Shown here: piece after piece, positions 9,088 to 19,734 of the stretch
Layout: each line of letters opens with the position of its first letter
Position numbering within the stretch: position 1 is the stretch's first letter
Source: an uncultured Colwellia sp.
Lineage (GTDB): Bacteria; Pseudomonadota; Gammaproteobacteria; Enterobacterales; Alteromonadaceae
Length of the DNA: 64,000 nt
NCBI GenBank assembly: GCA_913058395.1
Contig: CAJXQI010000013.1
Location: 62,001-126,000 of the forward strand
Direction of reading: 5' to 3'
Notes under the pieces: model-generated
What the model was told of the DNA's origin: nothing
Database searches by the model: none
What the model saw: only the letters and a program-made list of their open reading frames with translations
Program-made: the position numbers and the translations under genes

Positions 9088-9602
9088 TGCTCATCTCCTT
9101 TGCATAAACACTTAGTTTGATGGATGTTGGCATGTTGTTTAAAGTGCGTAGCAGCACCAAGAATTAAACCTTCAGCGAAATGACACATTTGACGATGCGA
9201 CATATAGCGAATAATAAGAACATTATCCTGTGGCTGATCGTATAGCAATTTTGGCGTATAAGCCAAGGGATCACTTTTTTGTACTTCTATATGAATAACA
9301 CTATCGACCGCCCGCATAAAATCAAAAAGGTTATCTATTTCCTTAACATGTGGTAAACCTAGCGACATCAAAACTGGAAAAAAGAATTCACCAAAGCCTC
9401 TGAACAAATATTCTCTATCAACACCAACTATATTACCCAATGTATCAGCTAAAACTTTAAATTCTATGTCTTCATAAAGCTCTGTTGATAAGTACTCTCC
9501 ATTAGACTCAAGTTCACAACTATCAAGTGTTTTCAACCAAGCTGTTAAGCCAAATTCTTTTTCGACGTATTCAGCAAAGCCAGTAAAAATTGCTCCTTTC
9601 AT
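9063..9602 (-). CDS. hnoX: H-NOX heme nitric oxide sensor
   Basis: A 179-residue stand-alone H-NOX protein. The proximal heme ligand is His104 (SVIHIEVQK), and the heme-propionate motif Y-x-S-x-R is Tyr133, Ser135, Arg137 (YMSHR). A Cys/His set consistent with the zinc site described in proteobacterial H-NOX is present (C140, H161, C165/C167, C173). There is no distal Tyr evidence for oxygen binding, as usual for NO sensors of facultative aerobes, though this needs modelling. It is co-transcribed with the kinase and divergent from two response regulators. AGGAG lies 9 bases before the ATG. Confidence 0.92.
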   Translation of the reverse strand: MKGAIFTGFAEYVEKEFGLTAWLKTLDSCELESNGEYLSTELYEDIEFKVLADTLGNIVGVDREYLFRGFGEFFFPVLMSLGLPHVKEIDNLFDFMRAVDSVIHIEVQKSDPLAYTPKLLYDQPQDNVLIIRYMSHRQMCHFAEGLILGAATHFKQHANIHQTKCLCKGDEHCLIRVEI

Positions 9603-9636
9603 AATTCAATACTCCTTAAAACTTCACTTAGGGCTA

Positions 9637-9664
9637 ACTATAATGCTAGCATGAGTTTATGCAA
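9637..9664 (-). promoter_or_regulatory. Predicted sigma-70 promoter of the H-NOX operon, with a 10-bp palindrome
   Basis: Read on the minus strand: TTGCAT, a 16-base spacer, TATAGT, ending 35 bases before the H-NOX ATG. The spacer holds a perfect palindrome ATGCTAGCAT (9643-9652). A plus-strand TATAAT (9639-9644) overlaps the same region and faces the response regulator genes, so one site could control both directions. Prediction only. Confidence 0.45.
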
Positions 9665-9702
9665 CTAATTCATCTTTAACTATATTTTTTTAGGAATAAG
9701 AA

Positions 9703-11016
9703 ATGTTACCGTCAGTTTTACTACTAGATGATGAACAAGAAATACTGAATGCATTGCAACGAGAATTGCGCAACGATTATCAAGTGCACGCCTTTACTGA
9801 TGCTCAAACAGCGATAGATTTTTTTCAAGATAGTCCGACACAAATTGTCATTTCTGATATGAAAATGCCTGAAATAAATGGTGCTGAATTCTTCAGTCAT
9901 ATCGTAAAAATGAATAGTCGAAGCAAACGTATTGTTTTAACAGGTTACGCTGACACTGACCTTGCAAAACAAGCGATCAATGAAGGAAAAATTTCTGCTT
10001 ACTTGAATAAGCCTTGGGACAGTGCTGAGTTAAAAAAAACATTAGCAACATTAATCAATGAGCTTAAAGTTGAAAACAAAAAACTCGCCGTTATTAAAAG
10101 TCTTAAAATAGATAACCAACGATTATCAACTAATCAAGACTCTATAAAAAAAGCCAGTCGCATTATTCAAGAAAGCCACGAGAGCATTGTCGAACAGCAG
10201 CAAAATCTTTCAACATTTAATAATGAGTTATTGCAACTAAGTGCTAATTTAGTTGCCATGCAAACACAAGATACCTCGGGCCATACCTATCGAATAGCTC
10301 AACATAGCAAAATTTTGGCAAATAGAATGGCGTTAACTGAAGCTCAACGAGTTCATATTTATTTAGCCGGGTTATTCTATCGTATTGGCATTAATAGCCT
10401 ACCTCCTTATCTCATTACCTTACCTTGGCATGAAATGACTGCACAAGAAAAACTAACATGGATGAAATTTCCGCAAGTTAGTGCCGATGTAATAAGTACG
10501 GTGAAATCATTAGCACCTTGTGCAAAGGTTGTTCGTCATATATACGAACATTGCGATGGTTCAGGTATTCCACAACATCTGAGCAACGACAATATCCCGA
10601 TAAGCTCTCGAATTTTAGCGGTGGTTATTCAATTTGATTTATTGGTCTCTGGTAAAATGACTAAACAATGCATTACTCCACAAGAAGCCATCATAGTAAT
10701 GAAAAAAAGTTTAGGCAGCTTATTTGACCGTAAAATTTTTAGCCAGTTTGTTGCCATGTTAACAACACCATTAGCAACAGAGCAGTTAGAAATAGCGAAA
10801 AGTGTCGGTGAACTGCAACCAGGGATGATGTTGGCACAAGATATTTTAAATCATGAGCAGCACAAATTACTCAATGAAAAAACCATACTTTCGCAAAACC
10901 ACATTGATAACTTAGCCAAACACCAAGAACATACAAAGAGTGTAATTATCGCCTATATATTGCATTGCCCTAGTGAAGAAAGTACTACAAAAAATAAAGA
11001 TGGAGTTGCTAAATAA
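9703..11016 (+). CDS. hnoD: Response regulator with degenerate HD-GYP domain (HnoD-like)
   Basis: A 437-residue protein: a receiver (Asp52 in ISDMKMP), a coiled-coil linker (115-180), an HD-GYP fold (about 185-355) and a C-terminal tail. The fold has lost its catalytic residues: the HD dyad is YR (LFYRIGIN), the HH of HHE is IY (IYEHCDGSG), and GYP is GIP. It therefore should not degrade c-di-GMP. In Shewanella oneidensis the NO network includes HnoD, a degenerate HD-GYP regulator that controls a phosphodiesterase; this gene matches that type. No EAL partner lies beside it. It shares an A base with the next gene (TAATG). Confidence 0.8.
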   Translation: MLPSVLLLDDEQEILNALQRELRNDYQVHAFTDAQTAIDFFQDSPTQIVISDMKMPEINGAEFFSHIVKMNSRSKRIVLTGYADTDLAKQAINEGKISAYLNKPWDSAELKKTLATLINELKVENKKLAVIKSLKIDNQRLSTNQDSIKKASRIIQESHESIVEQQQNLSTFNNELLQLSANLVAMQTQDTSGHTYRIAQHSKILANRMALTEAQRVHIYLAGLFYRIGINSLPPYLITLPWHEMTAQEKLTWMKFPQVSADVISTVKSLAPCAKVVRHIYEHCDGSGIPQHLSNDNIPISSRILAVVIQFDLLVSGKMTKQCITPQEAIIVMKKSLGSLFDRKIFSQFVAMLTTPLATEQLEIAKSVGELQPGMMLAQDILNHEQHKLLNEKTILSQNHIDNLAKHQEHTKSVIIAYILHCPSEESTTKNKDGVAK

Positions 11017-12410
11017 TGGAAATTACTGATACTCGCCCTTTAGTTGTTATTGTTGACGATGAGCGTGAAATTTTAGCCGCATTAAAACGCACTTTAATGC
11101 GAGTAGACGTGCGTATTGAGCCATTTACTTCACCACGATTAGCACTTGAATTCATGCAGGAAAACCAACCCGTATTAATCATTTCTGATCAACGAATGCC
11201 AGATATCACCGGTGACAAATTATTAACTGAAGTTAAACAACTTTGGCCTGACACTAAACGTATCATGCTCAGCGCCTATGAAGACTTTGACTCTGTCTCT
11301 GCTGGCTTTAATCAGGCAATTATTGAAAAGTTTATTTCCAAACCTTGGAAAAACTCCGAGCTAGTTATGCTGGTAGAAGACAGCATTACCAGTAAAGACG
11401 CTTCACCAGCTAAAAACCAACTTAGCCAAAAAATTATTGGCGAAAGCACTAAAATCAAGCAACTGATTGATCAAATATCAATAGCGGCAGGTGCAAATGT
11501 TCCTATTTATATTCATGGTGAAACAGGTACAGGTAAAGAGCTTGTCGCCAAGGCTTGTCATGAATCTGGTTGTAAACGGGAAGGGAAATTTATTGCGGTT
11601 AATTGTGCCAACTTTTCTGAAACGCTAATCGAATCACAATTATATGGCCACAAAAAAGGCGCCTTTACCGGAGCTGTTAGTGACCAAGACGGCCTATTTG
11701 CCCAAAGCAACGGCGGCACTATATTTCTTGATGAAATAACAACTTTACCTATGTCGCTACAAGCTAAGTTACTGCGAGTTATTCAAGAACGTGAATTTAC
11801 CGCTTTGGGTGATAACAAATTAATGAAATTTGATGCTCAAATTATTGCGGCATCTTCAGTTAAATTAAGCGATGCCGTTAACAACGGAGAGTTTAGGGAA
11901 GATTTATTTTATCGCCTCAACGTCATTCCATTAAACTTGCCACCATTAAGAGAGCGTGAGCAAGATTCTTACATTATTGCCCGACACTTTTTAGCTAAAT
12001 ACAATAAACAACAACAGAAAAACTTTGCTGACTTTAGCAAGGATGCACGCGACTTTATCATTGCTTATCCTTGGCCTGGAAATGTAAGGCAACTAGAAAA
12101 TACCGTTCATAGCGTTTGTATTATGAATACAGGCAAAGAAATAACCTTAACAATGATACAGCCGCTACTTGCCGAACAGTTAAAAATCAACGAACCTGCA
12201 ATCAATACTCTCGCTCAACCTTCATTTCAGCCAGCTGAGGCAACGCAATTCTCAGCCACAAACAGCGACGAAATTATCCCTCTTGAATTAGTTGAAAAGA
12301 ATGCCATTGAGCACGCTATTGCAAAATGTGATGGCAACATTACTAAGGCAGCTGCATTACTTGAAGTTAATCCATCAACTATTTATCGAAAAATGCAAAA
12401 GTGGCAATAA
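11016..12410 (+). CDS. Sigma-54-dependent response regulator of the H-NOX module
   Basis: A 464-residue NtrC-type regulator: a receiver with Asp58 (ISDQRMP), an AAA+ domain with Walker A GETGTGKELVA and an intact GAFTGA near residue 215, and a Fis-type helix-turn-helix (about 430-464, ending NPSTIYRKMQKW). It is translationally coupled to the HnoD-like gene. Its receiver resembles that of its neighbour (SD-x-(K/R)-MP, KPW), which fits phosphorylation of both by the same kinase. It may be the counterpart of the transcriptional regulator HnoC of Shewanella, but that equivalence is inference. Confidence 0.82.
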   Translation: MEITDTRPLVVIVDDEREILAALKRTLMRVDVRIEPFTSPRLALEFMQENQPVLIISDQRMPDITGDKLLTEVKQLWPDTKRIMLSAYEDFDSVSAGFNQAIIEKFISKPWKNSELVMLVEDSITSKDASPAKNQLSQKIIGESTKIKQLIDQISIAAGANVPIYIHGETGTGKELVAKACHESGCKREGKFIAVNCANFSETLIESQLYGHKKGAFTGAVSDQDGLFAQSNGGTIFLDEITTLPMSLQAKLLRVIQEREFTALGDNKLMKFDAQIIAASSVKLSDAVNNGEFREDLFYRLNVIPLNLPPLREREQDSYIIARHFLAKYNKQQQKNFADFSKDARDFIIAYPWPGNVRQLENTVHSVCIMNTGKEITLTMIQPLLAEQLKINEPAINTLAQPSFQPAEATQFSATNSDEIIPLELVEKNAIEHAIAKCDGNITKAAALLEVNPSTIYRKMQKWQ

Positions 12411-12510
12411 AGCTTACTTAGAAAAGAAAAACTTTTTAATCAAAGTGTTCTCAATAAAGAATATATTTAACTGTTGCTTATCATCAAACCTTCACGCTAG
12501 AATCTAGCCA

Positions 12511-12529
12511 CGTTTAAAAAAATTAAACG
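12511..12529 (+). terminator. Weak AT-rich stem-loop after the NO module
   Basis: CGTTTAA pairs with TTAAACG around a 5-base A loop, followed by TTTT, between the sigma-54 regulator and the TPP riboswitch. The stem has only two G-C pairs, so a true terminator is uncertain. Confidence 0.3.
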
Positions 12530-12534
12530 TTTTG

Positions 12535-12618
12535 ACTTGTCGGAGTGCCATAGGGCTGAGATCGCGAAAGCGGGATCCGTAGAACCTGATTAGATTAACA
12601 TCTGCGAAGGGAACAAGT
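12535..12618 (+). promoter_or_regulatory. TPP riboswitch (THI element) upstream of thiC
   Basis: The P1 stem is ACTTGT (12535-12540) with ACAAGT (12613-12618). The conserved THI box elements are in order: GGAGTGCC, GGGCTGAGAT, GAACCTGATT, and CTGCGAAGGGAACAAG. About 100 bases of leader follow up to the thiC ribosome binding site AGGTGAG. It contains TTACCT (about 12646-12651), complementary to part of that site, so control of translation initiation is plausible. Thiamine pyrophosphate binding should shut down the operon. Confidence 0.95.
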
Positions 12619-12718
12619 GAGCAGCTTTCAAAGCAATTATATGCGTTACCTTAGATACTGCTCCTCGTTACTACCCCAATATAGCTCCGCCTAACTTTTA
12701 TTTAATAAAAACAGGTGA

Positions 12719-14719
<2,001 letters not shown>

Positions 14720-14737
14720 CGGCGGGGAAATATCACA

Positions 14738-15940
14738 ATGCCTACAATCGCAATTATTGGCGCGGGCTTAATGGGCCGCTTGATAGCTTTGTCGTTAAAT
14801 CGACAAGGCTATCAGGTGACTCTGTTCGACAAAGATCATAAAAACGGCCAAGCAAGTGCCGCTTATGCAGCAGCAGGTTTGTTAACGCCATTAGGTGAGG
14901 CAATGCACAGTCCCGCCAACATTGTTGCCATGGGCTTTGCTTCATTGTCACTTTGGCCAACACTACTTCAGTCGTTATCAGGCTACAACTTTTACCAACA
15001 AACGGGCTCGTTAGTGGTTAGTCATGAACAAGATATTGGCGACTATCATCGTTTAAAACGCTTCTTAGCCAATAATTACTCTCAACATCAGCAGCAACAA
15101 TTAAATCGTCAGCAATTATCAGCACTAGAGCCTGAGCTAGCGCGGCGATTTTCACAAGCTCTATATTTGCCAGAAGAAGGTCAAATTGGTAATAGAAAAT
15201 TACTAGTCGCTTTGCAAAAGCAATTACTTGACGAAGGTATTGATTGGCTGTGTCAAACTGAAGTGACTGAAATAATGCCAAGCACTGCAGCAAAGAAAAG
15301 TAAGATTACTTTTCAGAGCGAAAACAATAAAAAAGTTACTCAGTCATTTGATTTAATAATTGATTGTAGAGGTGTTGGTGCTAAAACATCATCAAATACA
15401 TGCAGTGAAAAACATGCTGAACTTGATGATTTACGTGCCGTTAGGGGCGAGCTTTTCCAACTTTTTGCCCCTGATGTGAATATTTCAAGACCAGTCAGAC
15501 TGATGCACCCACGTTATCAACTTTACATTGCGCCAAAAGGTAAAGGGCACTTTGTCGTAGGTGCAACAGAAATTGAAAGTGATGATACAGCGCCAATGAC
15601 AGTACGTTCAGCAATGGAGTTACTCAGCGCCGCATATAGTATTCACCCAGGCTTTGCTGAAGCAAATATTCGTCAACATGTTAGTCAACTTCGCCCAGCT
15701 TTTAGTGATAATCAAGCAAAAACACTTTGCCAAAACGGCTTAATACAAGTCAATGGTTTATATCGCCATGGCTTTTTAATTGCGCCCGTCGTGCTGTCGC
15801 AAGTGCTAGAGCATGTTGATAATTTAATGCTTCAGCAAAATAAAACGCCAGCAAGTTATCAATACGCACATTTGCTGCCTATCAGTGAAAAAGCCCTGCC
15901 GAGCTTAGATAAAACTAACAAAATAAGATTAGCGAGATAA
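14738..15940 (+). CDS. thiO: FAD-dependent glycine oxidase ThiO
   Basis: A 400-residue DAO-family flavoprotein. The N-terminal dinucleotide fold is IIGAGLMGRL and the C-terminal block NGLYRHGFLIAP is the usual ThiO/DadA-type FAD contact. ThiO oxidises glycine to dehydroglycine for thiazole formation in aerobes, replacing ThiH. It lies 18 bases after thiC and 2 bases before thiS. Other DAO amine oxidases would look similar; the operon fixes the assignment. Confidence 0.92.
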   Translation: MPTIAIIGAGLMGRLIALSLNRQGYQVTLFDKDHKNGQASAAYAAAGLLTPLGEAMHSPANIVAMGFASLSLWPTLLQSLSGYNFYQQTGSLVVSHEQDIGDYHRLKRFLANNYSQHQQQQLNRQQLSALEPELARRFSQALYLPEEGQIGNRKLLVALQKQLLDEGIDWLCQTEVTEIMPSTAAKKSKITFQSENNKKVTQSFDLIIDCRGVGAKTSSNTCSEKHAELDDLRAVRGELFQLFAPDVNISRPVRLMHPRYQLYIAPKGKGHFVVGATEIESDDTAPMTVRSAMELLSAAYSIHPGFAEANIRQHVSQLRPAFSDNQAKTLCQNGLIQVNGLYRHGFLIAPVVLSQVLEHVDNLMLQQNKTPASYQYAHLLPISEKALPSLDKTNKIRLAR

Positions 15941-15942
15941 AA

Positions 15943-16161
15943 ATGAAAATTTACATTAATGGCGACGCTGTTGAGTTAGCTGATTGTTCAGTGCCAACAA
16001 ATATCCAAGCCGCACTCATAAAAGTGTTACCTGAAAACCAGTTACAACAAAGCTTTGCTTTAGCGCTTAATGGCGATTTTGTTGGTAAAGATGATTACGC
16101 TAATACGGTGCTTAAAAGTAACGACAGTATTGATATTCTATTTCCTATTGTTGGAGGCTAA
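15943..16161 (+). CDS. thiS: Sulfur carrier protein ThiS
   Basis: A 72-residue ubiquitin-fold protein ending in the essential Gly-Gly (FPIVGG). Its C terminus is adenylated and thiocarboxylated, then hands sulfur to ThiG. The activating enzyme ThiF is not encoded in this operon. It sits 3 bases before thiG. Confidence 0.95.
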   Translation: MKIYINGDAVELADCSVPTNIQAALIKVLPENQLQQSFALALNGDFVGKDDYANTVLKSNDSIDILFPIVGG

Positions 16162-16164
16162 CGC

Positions 16165-16968
16165 ATGTCTTTAACTATTTATGGTCAGCAACTTAGCAGC
16201 CGATTGTTGATCGGTTCAGCGCTGTATCCATCACCAGAAGTAATGAAGCAAGCCATACTCGCTAGTGGCTCACAAGTAGTCACTTTGTCACTGAAACGAC
16301 AAAACCCGTTAGAACAATCAGGGGAAAAAATTTGGCGTTATATTCAAGATACCGTTAAGCAAAGCCAAGGCTTTTTACTCCCTAATACTGCTGGCTGTAA
16401 AACGGCGAAAGAAGCCATAACCTTAGCGAAAATGAGTCGAGAATTATTTCAAACCGACTGGATAAAACTTGAAGTGATTGGTGATGACTATAACTTGCAG
16501 CCTGACCCTGTAGAGTTACTTGTTGCCACCGAACAATTGCTCGCCGATGGCTTTAAAGTACTGCCTTATTGCACTGATGACTTAGTTATTTGTCAGCGTT
16601 TATATGCGCTTGGCTGCCAGGTTATTATGCCTTGGGCATCTCCCATTGGCACAGGAAAAGGGCTGATGAATCCTTATAACTTAGCCAGTATTAGATCGCG
16701 CCTACCCGACGCCACATTAATTTTGGATGCTGGGATTGGTAAACCATCAGATGCCTGTATCGCTATGGAAATGGGCTTTGATGGCGTTTTGCTTAATAGT
16801 GCTGTTGCACTTGCCGATAACCCAGTGCTAATGGCGAAAGCATTTGCTAGCGCAATTTCAGCAGGAGAAAGTGCTTATATCGCCGGCACTATGCCAGAGC
16901 GCCAAACCGCTCATCCGAGCACACCAACCTTAGATACACCTTTTTGGCACCAGCCTGAGCATAACTAA
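16165..16968 (+). CDS. thiG: Thiazole synthase ThiG
   Basis: A 267-residue TIM-barrel enzyme. The Schiff-base Lys lies in [11 protein letters not shown] (about residue 100) and the phosphate-binding region in [10 protein letters not shown] and GVLLNSAVA. It makes thiazole phosphate from DXP, dehydroglycine and ThiS thiocarboxylate. The stop overlaps the thiDE start by one base. Confidence 0.96.
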   Translation: MSLTIYGQQLSSRLLIGSALYPSPEVMKQAILASGSQVVTLSLKRQNPLEQSGEKIWRYIQDTVKQSQGFLLPNTAGCKTAKEAITLAKMSRELFQTDWIKLEVIGDDYNLQPDPVELLVATEQLLADGFKVLPYCTDDLVICQRLYALGCQVIMPWASPIGTGKGLMNPYNLASIRSRLPDATLILDAGIGKPSDACIAMEMGFDGVLLNSAVALADNPVLMAKAFASAISAGESAYIAGTMPERQTAHPSTPTLDTPFWHQPEHN

Positions 16969-18569
16969 TGATAAAGCCTGAAACGAAAATAACAGCTAAA
17001 AAGCCTAAACCTATTCTATGGACAATTTCTGGGGCCGACTGTTCTGGAGGTGCTGGAATCGCAGCAGATATAAAAACAGGCCATAGCCTTGATGTTGAAG
17101 TTTGCCATTTAATTACTGCCAATACCGTACAAAACTCAAGTCAGCTTTTATCGATAAACCCTATCGAGGTAGAAATATTAGCCGAGCAAGCAAAAGCGCT
17201 ACGTTGTGATAAACCGCCACGCGTGATAAAAATTGGTTTAATTGCCAATAATGCCCAAATCAGTTGGCTAGTTAGTTTGTTATTAGAGCTTAAACAGCAA
17301 ATAAAAGATTTGATCGTGGTTTATGATCCTGTTGGTCAAGCTAGTGTTGGCGGCAGTTTATCGACTATTCATACCGATGCATTGCTGCCACTAATACCGT
17401 TGATAAACGTTATTACCCCTAACCTTATAGAGGCTAAGCAACTCAGCAAACTTATTGATAATTGCACCGAAAGTGACAGCATCACGATTGGTAAAAAATT
17501 AATAAGCTTGGGCTGTAATGCAGTTATCGTTAAAGGAGGTCATCAGGATGATATTAGTAATACCAGCAATGTCAGTGTAAGAAAGCACTGCCTTGATACT
17601 TGCATACAACAATCAGCCAGTAGTGACTTGCAAAGCTACCAACTACAGTCTTCTTATATCGCAACTAGTTACAGTCATGGCGGCGGCTGTAGTTTCGCCA
17701 GCGCCCTCGCCTGTTTTCTCGCTCACGATTATTTGCTGCGAGATGCTTTCACCTTAACTAAAGCCTATATCAATCAAGGTTTAACCTTCTGCCAACAACA
17801 GCAACAAGCAAGCACTGAAACTTCAACAAATAGAGATTTTGCTAAGCGCTATTATGGCGCTTTCGAGCAAATGGGATGGCCGAGTGACAAAAACTATTTT
17901 CCAATGGTGATCGATTCACTCAACACTCAATGCCAACATTTACCAACCTTTAGGGCATTAAATTTAGCAAAACATGAGCGACTTGGTTTATATCCTGTGA
18001 TCGACTCAATCGAATGGTTAGAGCGCTTACTGCCCTTAAACATTAAAATTATACAATTACGCATTAAAAATAAAAGCAATGAAGAGCTTGATACTATCAT
18101 CAAAAAAGCAGTAGCTTTAGCAAGAAAGTACTCATGCCGACTATTTATTAATGACTATTGGCAGTTAGCAATTAAACATGGCGCATACGGCGTACATATC
18201 GGGCAAGAAGATTTAGAACTAGCCGACTTAGCCACTATTTCAAATGCAGGTTTACGACTAGGTATTAGTACACATGGCTGCTATGAGTTTCTTTTAGCGC
18301 AACAATTACAGCCATCTTATCTCGCTGTTGGTGCAATATTTCCCACTAAAACTAAAGATATGACCGGGCAAATTCAAGGGCTGAACAATCTACACCATTT
18401 GTTAGCTTTGGCTGATAATATTCCCGTTGTTGCCATTGGAGGTATCAACCAGCAGCGAGTATCAAAAGTATGGAATACTGGTGTTAGTGCAGTGGCAGTT
18501 GTTACGGCAATAACTGAAGCTGAGCAACCAATTGAGGCCGTAAAAGCGATGCAGTCAACAATGAATTAG
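16968..18569 (+). CDS. thiDE: Bifunctional HMP-P kinase / thiamine-phosphate synthase ThiD-ThiE
   Basis: A 533-residue fusion. The N-terminal ThiD half (about 10-285) has SGADCSGGAGIAADIK and the catalytic loop SHGGGCSFAS, where HGTGC is usual, so the Thr is Gly here. The C-terminal ThiE half (about 330-533) has IQLRIK, INDYWQLA, VHIGQEDL, GISTH, VGAIFPT and AIGGIN. It phosphorylates HMP-P and joins HMP-PP with thiazole phosphate, which completes thiamine phosphate. The fusion is fairly common in Gammaproteobacteria. It is the last gene of the operon and converges with the amidase 12 bases away. Confidence 0.94.
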   Translation: MIKPETKITAKKPKPILWTISGADCSGGAGIAADIKTGHSLDVEVCHLITANTVQNSSQLLSINPIEVEILAEQAKALRCDKPPRVIKIGLIANNAQISWLVSLLLELKQQIKDLIVVYDPVGQASVGGSLSTIHTDALLPLIPLINVITPNLIEAKQLSKLIDNCTESDSITIGKKLISLGCNAVIVKGGHQDDISNTSNVSVRKHCLDTCIQQSASSDLQSYQLQSSYIATSYSHGGGCSFASALACFLAHDYLLRDAFTLTKAYINQGLTFCQQQQQASTETSTNRDFAKRYYGAFEQMGWPSDKNYFPMVIDSLNTQCQHLPTFRALNLAKHERLGLYPVIDSIEWLERLLPLNIKIIQLRIKNKSNEELDTIIKKAVALARKYSCRLFINDYWQLAIKHGAYGVHIGQEDLELADLATISNAGLRLGISTHGCYEFLLAQQLQPSYLAVGAIFPTKTKDMTGQIQGLNNLHHLLALADNIPVVAIGGINQQRVSKVWNTGVSAVAVVTAITEAEQPIEAVKAMQSTMN

Positions 18570-18581
18570 CTTTGAATCTAA

Positions 18582-19214
18582 TCACTGCGTTATAGCAATA
18601 ATTTCAGGGTGATGAATAAATTCATCAAGTTCATCTTGAGCATTAGGAAATTGTGCTCGATGCTGTTGCAACACGGCAATGGCATTGGTCATCGCTAAAC
18701 GAGATTCAGCTGATACTTCTGAGCTTTCAACTTCAGTATTTATAGCTACACTTGAAAGTTGCTCACGGATAAAGTCCATATCTACTTTATGGCCTGGGCA
18801 AGATTTACTGGTACGATAACGAGAAGATATTACCTCGTTATCAGCGAGTAAGTTTAATTCCCTGTGTCCAATGACTTTGTTGACGGGAATAGAAAACTCC
18901 GACATTAATTGTTTAACTAGCTGATATAAGCTTTCATATTGCGCTGGTGTAAAATCATTAATATCGCCATGCCCGATACAACAAACACCTAGTGATCGGC
19001 TATTTAAACCAAGCGCATGAGCACCTGCTTTATTGCTTGCTCTACCAAGTTCAACTGTACCATCGCTCTTACTGCGATGTTTGTCATTTAATATAACAAA
19101 ATGATAACCAATGCCTGACCAATTTCTATCTTTGTGCCATCGATCGATCATATCTCTATCACAATTATTACCATTAAAAGCGGCGGTATGAACAACAATA
19201 TATTCTGGACGCAT
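18582..19214 (-). CDS. N-acetylmuramoyl-L-alanine amidase-fold protein (Amidase_2)
   Basis: A 210-residue protein. The Amidase_2/PGRP fold spans about residues 1-155 with likely zinc ligands His9 (VVHTAAF), the His of GHREL and the Cys of KSCPGHK, as in T7 lysozyme. No signal peptide is visible, so it is either cytoplasmic or exported by another route. The C-terminal 50 residues are a separate tail. It is last in a four-gene operon with a membrane protein, a lipoprotein and a coiled-coil protein, which suggests a cell-wall role. The fold is confident, the function is not. Confidence 0.82.
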   Translation of the reverse strand: MRPEYIVVHTAAFNGNNCDRDMIDRWHKDRNWSGIGYHFVILNDKHRSKSDGTVELGRASNKAGAHALGLNSRSLGVCCIGHGDINDFTPAQYESLYQLVKQLMSEFSIPVNKVIGHRELNLLADNEVISSRYRTSKSCPGHKVDMDFIREQLSSVAINTEVESSEVSAESRLAMTNAIAVLQQHRAQFPNAQDELDEFIHHPEIIAITQ

Positions 19215-19267
19215 AATAACTTTCCTTCAAAGGTTTACCCAAAAATGAGCGGAATAAAATGACACAA

Positions 19268-19702
19268 TCAAAAAATAGGCAAACCACCTGTAACTACTTG
19301 CTTAACTCCGGAGGCAACAAACTTACCAACGTTACTGCCAAAAGCATTGGCCTTATCATGTATGCCATCAAGTTCCGTTTTTAAAGCACCATTAGCTTGT
19401 TTTAATTTATTCACTTGTTCGACTAATGCAGGGGCTTTTTTCTCCAATTCCGCAATAATGTCGGCAATATTTTCAACCTGCTTGGCGGCAGCGTCTGCTT
19501 GTTTAATGACAACATCAGCCTCTTGTTGGAACTGAGCACTGTAATCTACTTTCTCTACCTCCTGCACTAAGCTGTCGAGGTGGCTTCGAAATTCAGTAAT
19601 ATAACTATTAATTTTGTTATCTAACGCTTGTTTTGTTTCATCCGCCGACTTCCTAAATTCTTCACTAACGTAGGCATTGAATAGTTCTTCATTTGCTTTC
19701 AT
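19268..19702 (-). CDS. Small coiled-coil protein of unknown function
   Basis: A 144-residue protein, mostly alpha-helical coiled coil (about residues 15-120), with no signal peptide and a short Gly/Val-rich C-terminal segment (FVASGVKQVVTGGLPIF). GGAG lies 8 bases before the ATG. It sits in the middle of the envelope operon, 53 bases before the amidase. The family was not recognised; an oligomerising or scaffold role is a guess. Confidence 0.7.
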   Translation of the reverse strand: MKANEELFNAYVSEEFRKSADETKQALDNKINSYITEFRSHLDSLVQEVEKVDYSAQFQQEADVVIKQADAAAKQVENIADIIAELEKKAPALVEQVNKLKQANGALKTELDGIHDKANAFGSNVGKFVASGVKQVVTGGLPIF

Positions 19703-19734
19703 CGCGGTTCTCCAAATTAACCTTTATGTTTCTA

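Noticed and set aside
12411-12534. A sigma-54 promoter in front of the thiamine operon
   Set aside because: No TGGCAC-N5-TTGC pattern was found; the riboswitch explains control.
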